Notes under the pieces: generated by a model | Told to the model about the DNA's origin: nothing | What the model saw: the letters and a program-made list of their open reading frames with translations, nothing else | The model's database searches: none | Part shown: in pieces, positions 1-14,332 of the stretch | How positions within the stretch are numbered: the stretch's first letter is position 1 | How the letters are laid out: each line of letters opens with the position of its first letter | Program-made: the position numbers and the translations under genes | Source: Lagopus muta | Lineage: Eukaryota > Chordata > Aves > Galliformes > Phasianidae | Length of the DNA stretch: 64,000 nucleotides | Reading direction: 5' to 3' | Assembly: GCF_023343835.1 (NCBI RefSeq) | Contig: NC_064472.1 | Coordinates: 11,399,469 to 11,463,468 of the forward strand

Positions 1-3000
1 CAGCAACCACATCAGCCAGCTCATTTAGGACCCTGGGAATGAGTATGCCAGTTTATCCCCAGTGAGACAAACTGTAATATAAGTCCTGTGAAAATTGTTC
101 TTCTCCCATTTAGACAACATTCTTTAGTAAGAAATCTGTAACTCTTTTCTATCCCTATAACTTGTGAATAGAAAAAGGAAAAATAAACATATTTCAGTGA
201 ACCTGGATATGGGCCTCACTGGAAAAATCTAAAATGCTTCTGTGGCCTCAAGAACAATTTTCACTTCATGTCTTTGGATTTCTTAACACACCACCAAAAG
301 TACTCAACATTGGAAAAGTAAGATCTCTTAATGGAAATATTACAGATTTGTAATTTGCTTAGGCATCAGTTTCTGTAAAAAGATTTCTTACTATTCTAAG
401 GAAATGAAAAACATGTGTTATGTGTTCATACAAAAAGCACAGTTGTTGACAGAGAAAGTCCAGTAAACAGCAAGGGTGTTATAGCAAATGTCTTAATGTT
501 ATTTTGGGGGTGTTTGGGAGTAAGTACACACTGCTCTGCTGAAGGCTATTACAGATCTCTATGGACGAGAAATTTGGCTTGAAGTGTAATGGTTAACATA
601 TTCAATATTAAATAAGTAATAAAACTGGTTTATCTGTAAGATGGACTTCACTTTTGTTTCCATTCACATAAAGGTAATTTCCTTGTCATCAGTGCTGTAC
701 TCCAGAAGGTACAAATCAGAACAAAACCTTTCACTGGCCACATTTAACTGCTATAGTATCATTAAACCAGAGAGCCTCGCAGAGGGACATTAACTTCACA
801 TTGCCCAGCTTGCTTAATGGTGGGGGGGCTAAATTAACTTTTTTTTCCCAAAATAGTAAATGGCTTGTTTTTACCTGGCCGCCATTAGGTCTGCAAATCA
901 AAGACTCAGCTTCTTGTGGTGCTGGAATATGGGGCAATCTCTGTGCTTATAGGATTTCTTTAGCAGACATTAAAACATAAAATTTTAGCTGACATCTGAG
1001 TGACTGATGCACATTGTATTGCTGGTAAGGTTGTAAAGCAAAAACACAGAATTGTGCGCATTGAGTTAGGTTTTCAAATACATTAAAATGTGCTAGATAA
1101 GTTTGTGTGTATAGAATCAGCTTTTTTTTTATTTTTATGCTTTTTTTTTTTTTCCTGTTATTAAATCCATTAATTCTCTGTGAAACAATTCCAAGTACGT
1201 CCTGCCCACCATTAAACAGTTCTGTGGAGGAAGAGGCTTAAACAGTGATAAGTGATTTAAGGTGTAAATTTCTCAAGAAAACCAGGGTATTCAAAACCAC
1301 CCGCATTAAAAAAATCACAATCCTTAATTTTATCTGGATTCCAGCATCTCAAAATGCAGTCATCCAAAGTCATCATTTTGTAATTACAAACTTGGTTTCA
1401 ATTTTTTACAAATTAAACCTGTGTTTTTTAGATCTGAAACTGAATCACTTTGCAAAGTTTCAGTGTGCCTAGATCAACAGTTTGGGTTTGGTCTGGGATA
1501 CAGAAGTGGCTCTGCTGAAAGGCTTGGAAAACAACTGTAACATGCCCAAGGTCAGTGTTGGTGAGGATCCAGGTTTCTGATTCTATCTAGCTCCTATCTA
1601 GTTTAAACCCTCCATTTGATGAATTTTCTCAAAATTATGAAGGCTGGACACTAAATATGATAGTGGTTAAGCCTGAAAAGCAAAATAAATATTTTAACCA
1701 TGAAGAGTTTATGTTCATCACATTTAGGTATTTAGACTTCATTTTTAAGTCTCTGAGGAGAATGTCGTGTCACAAAAAGGAGCCAAGCAGAGAACTGCAC
1801 TGTATCTAATAAAAGCTTTCTGACAACTGAAAATCACCTCAAGTGGGAATTACTTAACTAATATTCTGAGCTAACAGCGAGCAAGATCGTGTCAGACAGT
1901 TAATGGCTTTAACACCACCTCATTTGCTTGCCTGCCCAGCCCCACGCTTTCTACAGTGCCTGCCCACGCTGCTCTGACCATAAGTTCCCCAATTCTCAGG
2001 CGCACAGTGCCTGGCCGAAGCCACATGGGACGAGCTGACCGACAGCATGAACTTTGCATGGTGGTTTCTGTGATGTCTGGACCCTCTGGAATGTGAAAGT
2101 TTCCTGTTTCACCAGTGTACCATGACTTGCGTTTTGGGCAGAGAAACATGTAAACATAATTAGGGAGCTGGCAGCTAAAATTCCTTTTTAAAACACAGTC
2201 AAGCTCCGTGGCTTTCCTTTCTATTTTATTTGGGACAGATTAATCTGATGCTGCTCAAGACAAGCTTGCCTGTTGCCTTAAGAATTTGGGAGTTTTCCAG
2301 CAGACTGTCTAAGAGCTGTGTATGCCTATCTGTCCAGAGAAAAGGTAAAGAAAAAACAGAATGATTTTCACAAGAAGAGCAAAGGATTGTGAGCTATCTT
2401 AAGAGATTGTGTGTCCTTCAACTTCCTTCTGTTTTCCCTCCTAAGCACACAGCTTTTAATTTCCCACCAGCAGCAGGGTCCAGGCTTTTGTAAATCGAAA
2501 AATGTGTCTGTCTCCCCACCAAGGTGTGGGATGAGAACTATAAGCCTGGTCTGGGAACTTTTTCTGTCTCTGTCAATACTGCAGTTGCCTATGGCAGGCT
2601 GAACTGTAAGGCTACCAAATTATTGACCGCTTTTAGGGTATGCATGAGAAGATGAAGAGAATTAGGGGCCCTAGGGAAAGGAAAAGGGAACTGGTAAGGT
2701 CTGTGGCTAAAGGCCACAGACAGCCACAGCTGTAGTTAAACAAACACTATTACCTAATTGTAATAGAAACTAGCTAGACAAGGAATTCCTTTTTCTCCAC
2801 AGTCAGGTAGGAAACGCAAAATTCTGGTGTTGCTGACTTGTATGCAATCTGAGAACACTGGAACTTGTAAGGATGCTAAAAGTAGTTCTCTAAGGCCAGT
2901 GTCTGGAACTAAATAAGAATTTACTGCTCTGTCTGTAATGGGGGAGGAATATCACAGACAGATTGATTTCAGTGCTTGAGGAATTTCTGTTTATGGAGCC

Positions 3001-5389
3001 TGTGATTGCACTGAATGGACGGAGAGGTTTTTCCAAATTGCCTTTCCAGAACACCAAGGAAGGACTTTTGAAAATTAATGTGCATGATGAGGGTATACTA
3101 ATTTATCTTCAGCACAGCACTGCTGGCCAGGATCTGGAATCTGTTGATCAACACCCATGGAACACGGAGGAATGACCTTCACTCATTTCTTCTTTTGTAG
3201 CATAATCTCCTTATAGTTGTAAGTATAAGAATGCCATGTCAACTCTGTTTTACTTAGTTTTAAAATCCACGTTCTCCTTTCCATTTGTAAATTCTATACT
3301 TGTACTGTGCCTGCATCACTAGGTCTTAATGTAGATCAACTCCATCTTGCTCCTTAATTTGTGACTGTACTGTTACTGGCTAAGGTTTGTTTGCCAAGCA
3401 GATTTCATTTTACATCACAACCTTTCATTCTACATCAGTTTTTGCACTGCTTCAGTCTGTACTAACCTAGGTTGTAGAAGATCATACTCATCCTTACACA
3501 GGGAGCTTGCCCAAGAGCTTCTCCAGGGCAGTGCATGCAGTGACAGCAGGTGTACTGTAAAGTCATAGATAAGCTGGAGGAAAAAAAAGATCTGTAAAAT
3601 TGGTTAAGGAGTGTTGATCTTATTCTTTTGCTGTAGTCGTATTTTTTTTTAAAGTACCTCCAAAGAGAAGGAGTGAGAAAAATCAGAGGAAGAAAAAGAA
3701 GAAATTGGACAATGGGGAATACAAGTATAGAAAGAAAATACAAGGAGCAACAGAGAAAAGCTATCAAGTAGTGTCAAAGAAGAAAAAATTTGAAAAGCAG
3801 AAAAACAGCAACAAGAAAGAAGAAATGTTGAATCTGTGTTCAGTGCACACTTGTGGACTGAGTTACCATGTATATGTTAGTATTACTTTTTCCTTCACAC
3901 CCTGAAAACAAGCTTCCACACCCTTTTCATTATATGCTCTCAATGTTAGCTGAATAGTTATACACACAAACAAGCAGCAATAAATTTCTGTTTATGCATG
4001 CACATAAAAAAAATATTTCTTGTTCATTTTCTGCTTTTGCTGACCTTCCTAAATGTTAGTAAGGTCAGAAAGTATAAGCAGAGAATTTTTCAATATTCTC
4101 CTCTCCCTTCTTCTGTCCTTCTGAGCTACAAATTTTCATATAAAGCTCAGGGTGATTTTGCTGTGTTTATAAGTCAGACATACACAAAGCTTAAAAATAA
4201 AAAAAGCTTAAAAACAAAAAAGCAGCATGTTTGAGGATAGAATTCCACATCATTTCTACTTTTCCTTAGCAATAAGGTCAGCATAAAGAGTTCCCATTAT
4301 GCACTGCAGCCTGGAACTTGGGCTTACAGCTCACAGATATGTCAGCATAATACAATTGCTTACGAGGCCACGTTGTACAGATTTTTTAAAGGTATTTATG
4401 AAAATGGTATGGTAAAAGTATCCCTGGTTTTCAGAAGGGAGAACATTTTTTTTTCACTCCAGTGTAGAATTCGTATTGAAGAATGACCTTTGTATTTTAA
4501 TGACTCAGATCTGTGATATCATTATCTCATCATTAGCTTCAAATACACTCTCCTCACTTCATCTTCTCCTCTCAGGCCACCACCAGTCTGTAAAATCTTG
4601 TACCAGCCACAGAAGACATTTTTGTTTGAGGCTATGCTGTTTCATTCACTCAATAGGTGAATTTTCTGATGCTTCCCTTAGCTGATATTCTATCCATTCT
4701 GAATATCTATCTATCCAGTGCTAAAACTTAAGGAAATCATGATCTAGATGTACACTTCTGAGAAACTTTTTTTTCTGACAGGAAAAGAAACTACATTTGA
4801 GTGAATATTCTAGTGCAATGGAAGTTTTCCAGGGTTATCTGTTTTTACTCACACATTTTCATTATTGTTTTAAAATGCATTTACTGAGCATTTGCAGTGG
4901 AATTTCTAAGTTATCACGTATTCCTGTCTCCCAGATCATAACTCTTCTAAGACAACAGAGGCTGGGGTGGAGGAATAGAGGCCAAATGGGAAGGACAAGG
5001 ACTTGAACCCCACAGAGCTGAGTTAATCACAGTACATGAATAGCAATGATTTCATCAGTGACCTCGGCATGAACATGAAGTTTCCATTCAAAATCTGCTT
5101 TGGAGACATGTGAGTTTATAAATACAAAACTAGCTATCTTGTTCATATCAGCAGTCCTGTGCATGGTTTTTCCTTCTATTTAAGTCTTATTTATGATTTT
5201 CCATGTTAATCTTGTTGAAGGGTAAAGAATGTTACTGTATCTTTATCCATCTGTCACTGCTGTACCTTTTATAGTTTTGGGGAATCATAAAGAGATAAAG
5301 ATCTACAAAAATAAAGTATGATGAGTGGATTTGTATGGATACTAGTTACTACTGTGAGAATTCCATCACATCATAGGTGTAGTCTGTGC

Positions 5390-5540
5390 CACAGAATTTC
5401 CCTCAGCTAATCTCTCCCCCATCTAAGTACAGCCCCCCTAGAAAGGCACCCAGCTCTTCCTGACAGCTCCCGCAGAGCTGGAGCCGAATTCCAGGGGCCA
5501 GTAACCATTGTGCTCTAACACTCCACCACATCGGCCTCAG
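5390..5540 (-). repeat. possible tRNA-derived SINE relic
   Basis: Read on the minus strand, this region has a tRNA-like head: a GTTAGAGCACA block resembling an A-box region, followed about 20 bases later by GGAATTCGGCTCC, which resembles a diverged B box, and then GCTCTGC. That order resembles the heads of MIR-type or other tRNA-derived SINEs. The rest of the element is not clearly recognisable, so the assignment is weak and it could be chance similarity. Confidence 0.25.
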
Positions 5541-8500
5541 ATTAACGTAATTTACAGCCACTCAGAACTCCTCTTTCACTGGCAGAGCTATGTAAAGAAG
5601 GCTTAATAGAAATGTATCAGTTCCAAATGCATAAATGTCTAAAAACACACCTGTATGTAAGGTCAGCTACAGATACCTGATGAGCTGGACAGAAGATTGT
5701 GGCAAAATTTTCTGTCTGGCCCTGGAAATTCTGCTGCCCACTCTGGTCTGGTAGGCAGTGGGAATCCTGGTAGCCTTGGGATATTTTTCACATTCTTTTG
5801 ACCTTCAGGGAATGCTCATGGGTGTGCTTCTGCTTTCCTAGATAATTAATGGTGGAAGTGAGGAGATCTGGGCTCTGGGAAGGCAGTGCAGTTTTCTGCA
5901 GTGATGGATTGGATAAACAGATGAATTGGTAGATAGAAGCTCTCTTTTTTTCTGTTTGTCTACTCCTGCAATGTAATGATTTTCATTGTACTCATGGGTT
6001 TTTTTTTGTTTTTGTTTTTGTTTTAATAAATCTAGGTATATTCATTAAAATGTGGCCTTTAAAAAGACTCATCTAAGATCAACAGCCTTAGAAAAACTGA
6101 ATCACACTACAATGATAGTGTTCCCTGATGTGGTGCTTGAGAAGAAATGATGGGTAGGTAGATAAAGAGTGAAGATGAGAAGCAGAGTGTTAAAATCAGA
6201 GAAAAGAAAACACAGGTTGTGGAAAAGAGCAAAGGGGTGGCAGGGGGCTGTAAAGGAAAAAAAATCCAGACAGGGAGCCAATGGAACAAAGAGAAAAGGG
6301 AGTGAGAAGGAGAGAAGGAACAGGAAAAACTTATTCCATCAATTATTGTCATTATTAATGGAAATGTCTTTAAAAAATGGGTAGGTGAATGATCCTCTCA
6401 AAAATGTACATGTGTTCCATGGGAAGATGAATACAGGCCATTTCTCTGCATTTGTGGCTGTGAAGCCTAAACTGTCCTCTGATCAGTGAAGGGAACTGTC
6501 AGCATAAATGATATTTAATGGCTGCTCTTGACATTAGAAATGATTGCCTACACGCTTGATTTATAACCTCAAAGGGATAGCCTAAGAAAGAGTCTTATAC
6601 ACTGAATTTCCAATTTAATAGACATTGCTCCAACATTCAATATAAATGTTCTTCATATATTCTTTCTTCTATGAATTTCATCTCATCTCAGAGCAGTAAA
6701 ACCTTAGGTCAGGTTTGTGCTGATAAAAATTTAAATTAACTTAAATTGATCTTATTGATTAGCTAATCTATAAAGTCTCAACCTGCCACTACCTGAAAGT
6801 TTGATGAGAAGTATTTCCTCACTTTTGTACGCCTTTAGATCACTTGGGCAGCAAAGAGAGGAACATTTTATATTAATACATGTTCATGAAGTAAAAAGAT
6901 TGAGGAATATGACTATTTGTTGCAATATTTTCAGTTAGTTGCATATACATGTAGTTACAGGTTATAAATATTTCTCTGATATTTAGCCACTTCAGTCCTT
7001 TTTCATATCTGCAAACCATTTTGTTTTAATAGAAACATTTGCGTGAGAATAAGCTATCTGAGTAAGTAAATGTTTCCAGGTTTGGCCCCTAACTGTGTTT
7101 GGTATGGTTATCAACACTGGCCATCTGTGTTTTTTCATTTTAATTCCATAAATGAATGCCTTTCCTTTGAGAATTTCAAGGACCAGGAAATAGCTATAAA
7201 CCTCTTTTGCAGCTCCAGACCAAATACTCCAACAATTATTAGTTGATGGGATACATAGTAAAAATATTTTTTTCTTTTACTCTGTAATTTATAAATATAA
7301 TTTTTTTTTTTGCTAAGATGTATAATATCTCTGGTGCAAAGATATGGCTTACTTAACTGTGGGCTTAATCAGTTTTGATCTGGATTCTTGTGATGCAACC
7401 TAAACAAACAGCAAGTAAGTAATCGGATAAGTAGCTCTGCATTAATGGGATGTCCTGATTCAAGAATATTAGGGTTTTTAGTAACTTTTGCTTTGTTTTA
7501 CAGACTCTAAATTCCTGGCCTGTATTTTGGAACTGGTAATTAAGAGGAATTAAAAACCCACAACGAATGAAAAGCAGCAGTCCAATCTGCCATCTATACT
7601 GGTATGGCTGGAATGCTGGTAAGAATATACTCATCATCTTATGATTCAGCACTTACTCAGCTTTTGTTAGCTCTCCCATAATTAGTTTCAATATTGAGAT
7701 AAGACCTAAGGATCCAATCACCAGGCTGGTTTTAAAATTACTGTGAGCTGTAACTGTATAAATGAAAGTAGATCTGGTTCCAGGACCAGACACCTACTTA
7801 ACATTAGCTTAAGGAAAGCATATGGATAGATTCTTACTTAAAAAGTGAGTCTAGCAGAGAAAATGTAATTGGATCACTTTAAAGAAACTTTATGTGTAAA
7901 CAACATAAATAACGCCTAAATATAAATTAAAATTCAAGTATTATATTAGATCCAATTGGCAAAAAAATTAAGATTTTTCTCAGAGTTCTTAATTAATAAA
8001 CATTTTTGTTAAATATAAAAAAGTTTGTTTTAGTGAACAGAATTTCTATGTAATGAATGAAGCTCAGAAAGCCAAATTCTGTGTTAATGCTTTTCTCTTG
8101 AGACTCAGCAAAAATTGACAATATCCTGAAGGAAATAGATTGTTCTCTCACTGCCCATAAGACAAATGGGGAAAAAATGAATTATATAATTTTGTTTTCT
8201 AGTGAATCATGAAGTCATCCCTAGTAGACCAATGCTTCGTTGGATATCAGTTGTACAGAGCAATACATGTTTGTAGATTAAATTATCCTAAATATTGATG
8301 GTAATCTAACTCCGTTATGAATTGAACTAAGACTTGGATTCAATTTAATTTGATGTAGTTTTTGCACCCTGATACATTTATTATTTATCCCACCTTCTTG
8401 TAGGCAGAGAGGAGATTTGGACAGGCATTTGTCTGAATAATGAGGTAGAAGAGCTATCCCAGTCCTGATCCCTAAATCAAATTTAAAGTAAGTCAGGAAA

Positions 8501-9497
8501 GTTTGTCTGTGTCTATGTCAACGTTTTGGTTTGATGTTATTTGGTGTTAATCTTTCATTGTGTTGGTTTGATTTGCAGAGCAGCTTTGGTATATATGAAT
8601 TGAACACAAAAAGGTTTCCATTAAACATGCTTTGCCTCTTTAGAGGATTATGTGGTTCTAAACGAACAATCTGTATTTTAAATGTTTTTGAAACCCTTGT
8701 GATGGGAACACTTTGCCCAGAAGACAAAAGTGAATGTGCCTGAATGAAAAACTCACAGCTGTATGCACCAGGAGCCTTGGCTACAGCTGTTCTGATCCTC
8801 TCTTGCACCAAATAGCTTGGAGAAGCAGGCACACTTCATTCTCAACCTGGTGTGGAAGATGTCTCTTGCTGAGACCTTCTATTCATTTGTGTAATGTGCA
8901 TTTCTTACTGAGGAGAAAAGGTATAGTTTGGCAGACTCTAGAATACTAGGGAAAAAGTCAGTTTCTGGGACCGTCAAAATAACCTTGGGACCAAATGACT
9001 TTAATGAAGACAGAGGTTGAGGGAGGTTCAAAAGCAGAACAATTGCTCTGTCTGAAATAAAAACAAAAGTAAAAATGAAAATGAAATTCAAAGGCAAAGC
9101 TGCCATTCCCAAGGAAATTTCTGATTCTGTTGATTACATTAATAGAGTTTTTCAAAGCAAATGGACTGCAAATGCAATTCTGCAGACAAATCTCACAAAG
9201 CAAAAAACACATTAAAGGGGTAAGTTAGTATCAGAGACTTTTGTCTTCACCTGATTGCAATCGCCTACTGTCTCTCTGCAATCTTTGAAGAACAGATTTT
9301 CCAGATACAATTACTGTGAATGTCATTTCACCTTGCAGGTTTCTTCATATACAAACTGGACTTAGCTTGCAGGGGAGCAGTGCAAAACATATGCAGGATT
9401 CAGGAATAAATACTGACAGGGAATTTAAGAGTGACTGCATGAATCTATAAGTGATGAGCTTTGAGATTAGCAAAACTTGCTGGAAACTTTATGAGAC

Positions 9498-9519
9498 AAA
9501 AAAAAAAAAAAAAAAAAAA
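9498..9519. repeat. poly-A tract (A22)
   Basis: An uninterrupted run of 22 A. It is not flanked by an element I can identify, so it may be a simple repeat or the tail of an old retrocopy. Confidence 0.9.
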
Positions 9520-9686
9520 GGCATATGAAACTTATTCCAGTATCCAGAATAGCAGCGGCTAAGATTTTCCAGCAGGAATTAACTTCTGGAAACAAAACAG
9601 ATATAGGTCTAGCTGACCTAGCTGACAGAAAATATAAATATGTTCAAGGATGATGAGGCACTGACACAGGCTGTGCAGAACAATTA

Positions 9687-9819
9687 GAGGTATTCAAGGC
9701 CAGCCTGGATGGACTCTGAGCAACCTGATCTGATGGGAGACAACAAGCCCACAGCAGAGGGTTGGAATTGGATGATCTTTCGGATCACTTCCAACCTAAA
9801 CCATCTTATGATTCCATGA
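9687..9819 (+). mobile_element. CR1 LINE, 3' end fragment
   Basis: The sequence follows the typical end of bird CR1 in the sense direction: a piece matching the terminal reading frame (ATTCAAGGCCAGCCTGGATG), then GGTTGGAATTGGATGATC, CTTCCAACC and a final TATGATTCCATGA resembling the CR1 3' octamer repeat. It is a short, 5'-truncated copy with no coding potential, and it is the only clear CR1 in the upstream flank. Confidence 0.9.
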
Positions 9820-12800
9820 GTCAGATGCAAAGATTTTAGCATATTTACTTGAAATGTTTGCAATGAATATATCACTTACAAATCAATTATTATTACAGGG
9901 CTACCTTAAGGGTAGCTCAATTGCAAAAATTATGCTGTTGCAACTACGGAAGACAAAAAGTGGCTTATTTGATAAAGAAGGAAAAGGCACCTAGTTTTCC
10001 TCAATACATTGACAGAAAGTGAAAGTTTACAAGACAGTATATCACTTCTCATATACACAGATGTTCTTAAGACTTTTGAATTTTCTAAAAAAAACCAGGC
10101 AACTCTTGTTTTCAGGAATGATTGCAGAATCAAATGCTGACAAAATACAGTAAAACTTCTTTTAAGGTATTTACCTTGGTATTTACCTAGCTCCAACAAG
10201 CAATGACTGCCTAATGGTGGTAGAAAAAATGTTTGCTGTATCCATCTGTCTCCATGCCCGACTGCAGGCACACTTTTTTATTCAATTACTTAAAATGGAA
10301 TTGACAACATCCTTACTACTAATACTTATGTATTATTTATTTACAAAATATATTTTTGTGTTTTAAAATTTCAGAATAAAATAAAATGGCAGGCACGTAC
10401 CCAAGTAAACAATTCCATCTTAACTATTTTTCTGTGATTTATTATTACATTTTATTGCAAAAAGTTCCTTACCTACTAGTAATAGCCTGAAGCTATAATT
10501 TCTTGGCTTTTATTTTAAATGCATTTAAATTTAATTAATAAAGTATAGCCATATCTTTCAGTAGTTATATTTTTCCTTCCAAGGCAGCAGAAGGAAATAA
10601 CTAGCACTGACTAGAAACAAATGTTGATTCTTTATATTTAATGATGTTTATTCAATCTGAAAGCTAAAGGAAGTGGAAGCAGCACCAGACTGTCAGCTGG
10701 GCTCTCACAGTCGTGGCCTGCAAGAAGAGACTCCTATGCCTAGGGCAAAAGCTAACAGGATCCAGAGTCCGGCTTTCCAAAGGAGGTGCTGCTAGACTTT
10801 TTCACAACTTTCCTAAATAATCTGGAACCCTTTCTAGAAAGGTGTTCTGTTCACTTTTCTTGTATTGAAGTTCAAATTCAGGGAAAGTGGAGCTGGTAAA
10901 AGTAAATCTAAATCTGAGCTTTTTGTTCACTGAGTGACTACACTAAGACACTCCAAGGTGCTGCTAAACTTCTAGGAACTCTGTGTTCTACCCATTCTAA
11001 CAACACACTATGTCAAGGTGTTTGCTTATTAGTGTGTACGTGCATGGTTTGTCACCTCTCAGCACAAACTTTGTCTGGCTTAAATCTCATTGCATCTAAT
11101 GTGGCATCAAATCAGTATAGCTACAACACGGTGTCACATGCACAAAGAGTACATTGCTGGGTACTCCATACATTCCGCTTCCAGATTAACAGCTAATGCA
11201 CTCTGGAAAGTCTCCAAGCCTGCAGTGGGTTGTTGTTCCTCTTCCACAGTCTTGGCCATTCATTTTGTTGAGTCCTTTTGAATCGTCAGCTCCCAAATTC
11301 TTACCAGTTATAAAGAAAATGTCTGCTTCTTGAGCATCTTCACTCCCAGTTGCCAACTGTCCAAACAGAGAATGAGTCATTCACATAACAATTCCTGGGA
11401 TACAAAACTCTCCTTTCTATACAGCAGAGTCTTTTTGGTGGGACAGCCAGTTCTATCTGTCTGCCCAGACGCTCCCACTTGCGAGGGAAAGAGAAGCAGA
11501 GGAAGCAGTTTTAATGTTTCCTAGGAAATAAAGATTTATGGCATGGTTGGCATGATGGGAAAGCAAAATAAGGGTCTGTGGTGAGAGCACATTGGGATTT
11601 TTATTGCATGTATTCCTCTGGTTGGGAAAGAAGAGTAAGATTTGGCCTGGACTTGGTAATCAGTATACAATGGGTCATGAAAGATGGATGAGCGTTAGGG
11701 AAGAAGGCAGGAATCATCCGGCTGGTGACCACCATGACCTTTTGACATAATCCCTGTGCAGGATGATGCGATTCTGTGAGTTATTCCAGGGCAGCAAAGA
11801 TATTTTTCCTTGAAGGCAAAAGGAGCCTGCTTACAAGACTGAGGCTACTTTGATGGTAGGCCATGAAATGTCTGAACCTGAACACAGAAGTGCCAGCGCA
11901 AGTGCATAATATAAAATTGTGAGAGTCTAGAATTTTCAGCCATTGCATTGCACAGATGAGCAATGTTCCACATGGCAAAATTCTGCTGGACTAAAGATAC
12001 AACTTTAAAAATATATGATCTTTTTCTATGCGCGCAATGAGTTTGTAACAGTTCAGACTTGCGGAGAGTATCGTTGACTTTTTTTAACCCTGTTATGTCA
12101 AACCTAGATCTCATCAGTTCATTAAATTCTCCCCTTGCGTCCACATTTACAATCTTCTATACACAACTACATTCCTCTGTGATGTTTTGACTTGTCACAT
12201 TGTCTAAGAACTGATACAATATAGCAAAGATTGATCAAAGATTTTCTCTCACTGCTTTGTTTCCTATATATTTGGTGATACTTGGCTGTTTCATTTGCAG
12301 AAGCCCTTGTGCAAAGCCTCTCTGCTGAAGAAGTACTGCATAAGATTTATTTATCTGTCCTTCTACAAAGTGCAGAAATCTCCAAGCTTGCATATTAAAT
12401 CAGAGTCTTAGCCTTGGATCCCATCCCACCTAACAACTCTTTCCTTTTTTCTCCCTATGGTCATGTACACCACAGATATCTTTGGGAAGTAAAAAGGAAG
12501 GTATGATGCTCATTTACACCAAGTCCAGCAAAGGTAGGTTTTTCGAATGCACCACTTACGAATCAGATCCAAACAAAGTTGGTTTGATTTCAGAGATACA
12601 AGGAAAAGCTGCTGCTTTTTCTATTTTTCTTTCTGAGTAGTTAGGTTGTTACTATACATTGTGCAAGAAAGACCTAATGCCTCAGAAGAAATGAAGAATC
12701 ATAGCACTCAGTTATGGCATGATAGTCTCTGTATCAGTGGAAGGTTTTTTATAAACAAAATAAATGATAGACTTTTGCTTCCTGTGAGACAAAAGTTTAA

Positions 12801-14263
12801 CCATGACAACGAAGACAGAATGCTTATGTGATTTTGCACCTCCACAATAAAATCAGCAGTACAAATTGTGTCACAGGAATATAGCATGGGGTAGAGCTGA
12901 AGTTTCAGCTTGCAGATGCCCAGCACACTAAGAAATCCTGTAGGGAGCAAAGACATAAAAATCAGCAGTTTGAAATGCAGTTTTCAAGGTGCTTGGTTTC
13001 TCTGTAATGCAAATAGTCATATAAAATATGCAGGAATGTGGTTTTCTTCGGTTTGAATGGGAAGAGGAAATTGATTTACGAATCTTGAATGGAAGAGAAA
13101 CTTTACAGCAAGAGAATAGACAAAGCAACTCTCGGCATGGTGTGGAGTATATATGCAGTATAACTGCCCCTGCCTGTGGGAACTGCTTTGACTTTTGTAC
13201 TATTACAACATAACCAAAGTGCTCTCCAGTGTAATTGAATACTAGAGCTTTACTCTTTGTGATCTTCAGATTAGTATAATCTTTGTGGTTATTCTTGGGC
13301 AACTGGCCTTTCAGGACTTTCAGTGATGTGCCTTCAAAGAGCCCTTTATATTTGCTGAGAATTTGAAGCCATCTCTCTGCAAGGTGTGTTCTGCCTGGCT
13401 TCCAGTAATTTGGTTAGTTTCACACAGATGTTGTAGGATTGTCAGCCCTGGAGTTTGCAGAGAAGTCTCTGGATTATACAGATCATGGGAAGGAAGACAT
13501 TTTCTCATATGTGACCTTGGTTCCCAAGTGTTCCTGGATTATCTGCAGTGTTGAGCAATGAGAAGAAAGTATGTGGAAGAGAGAAAGGGAAAAATTTGAG
13601 CAAGCCAAATCTCAAAGAATTTCCATAGTTCCTTACACCACTGTCTGTGCAGGTGAGGCACTGTCTTAATTAAAAAAACAAAGCAGGGAACGTTACACCA
13701 GTAAAGTTAATACACATTATACAAAACTGAAATAGGCCTATTTAATTCTGGGATTCGTAGCACAGCTTTGTTCTTTACTTCCAAAGGCCTCTCTCCCTGT
13801 TTGGACAGCTGCCTTTCTGCTTGCTGAGTTTTTCTTTAAGAAGATATAAAGCATTTTTTCTTTTTTAAATTATTTACATAGATGCACTGCCATTTTAGGT
13901 ACAATTTGTGTAAGAAGTGCTTGGTCCTCTTTTCTAGTTTCTATGGACTTGTGCTTTGAAAATAATTTAAGAATGAAATATGTTTTGGGGATAATTCTGC
14001 AGATGAGTCTCTGTGAGAAAACTGCATTAGATCATCAAGCTCACTGCCTTGCAGCTCCGAGCTTCCACAAGTTTCATAAGACAGTAAACTCACATTATAC
14101 TGGATGCTAGTAAAAAGGGCAGGAAATTATTTTTCTCCTAGTGAAACATACAAAAGCACATTCATATCAAAGACACTAACACACAAGCAAGAATTTCCAT
14201 AATGTGAGAAAGTAAAAAGGAAAAAGAGGATTTTTAGTCTTTGCAGTTAAGAATTGTGTTAAT

Positions 14264-14332
14264 TCCTTTTATATATATATATATGTATATGTTTATTCCT
14301 TTTGTATATATATTCCTTTTGTATGTTTATGG
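14264..14332. repeat. AT-rich simple repeat with TTCCTTTTRTATA units
   Basis: A short run of alternating TA is followed by repeats of ATTCCTTTTGTATAT-like units. It looks like a low-complexity region that arose by slippage. Confidence 0.75.

Noticed and set aside
1892..2149. GC-richer patch with an 85-codon minus-strand frame
   Set aside because: No recognisable domain or splice structure. The composition rises only modestly, so nothing beyond an open frame can be supported.
11726..11780. Possible old CR1 3' end ending GATTCTGTGAG
   Set aside because: Only the last 15-20 bases resemble CR1. The upstream part does not align convincingly, so it is left out of the annotation.
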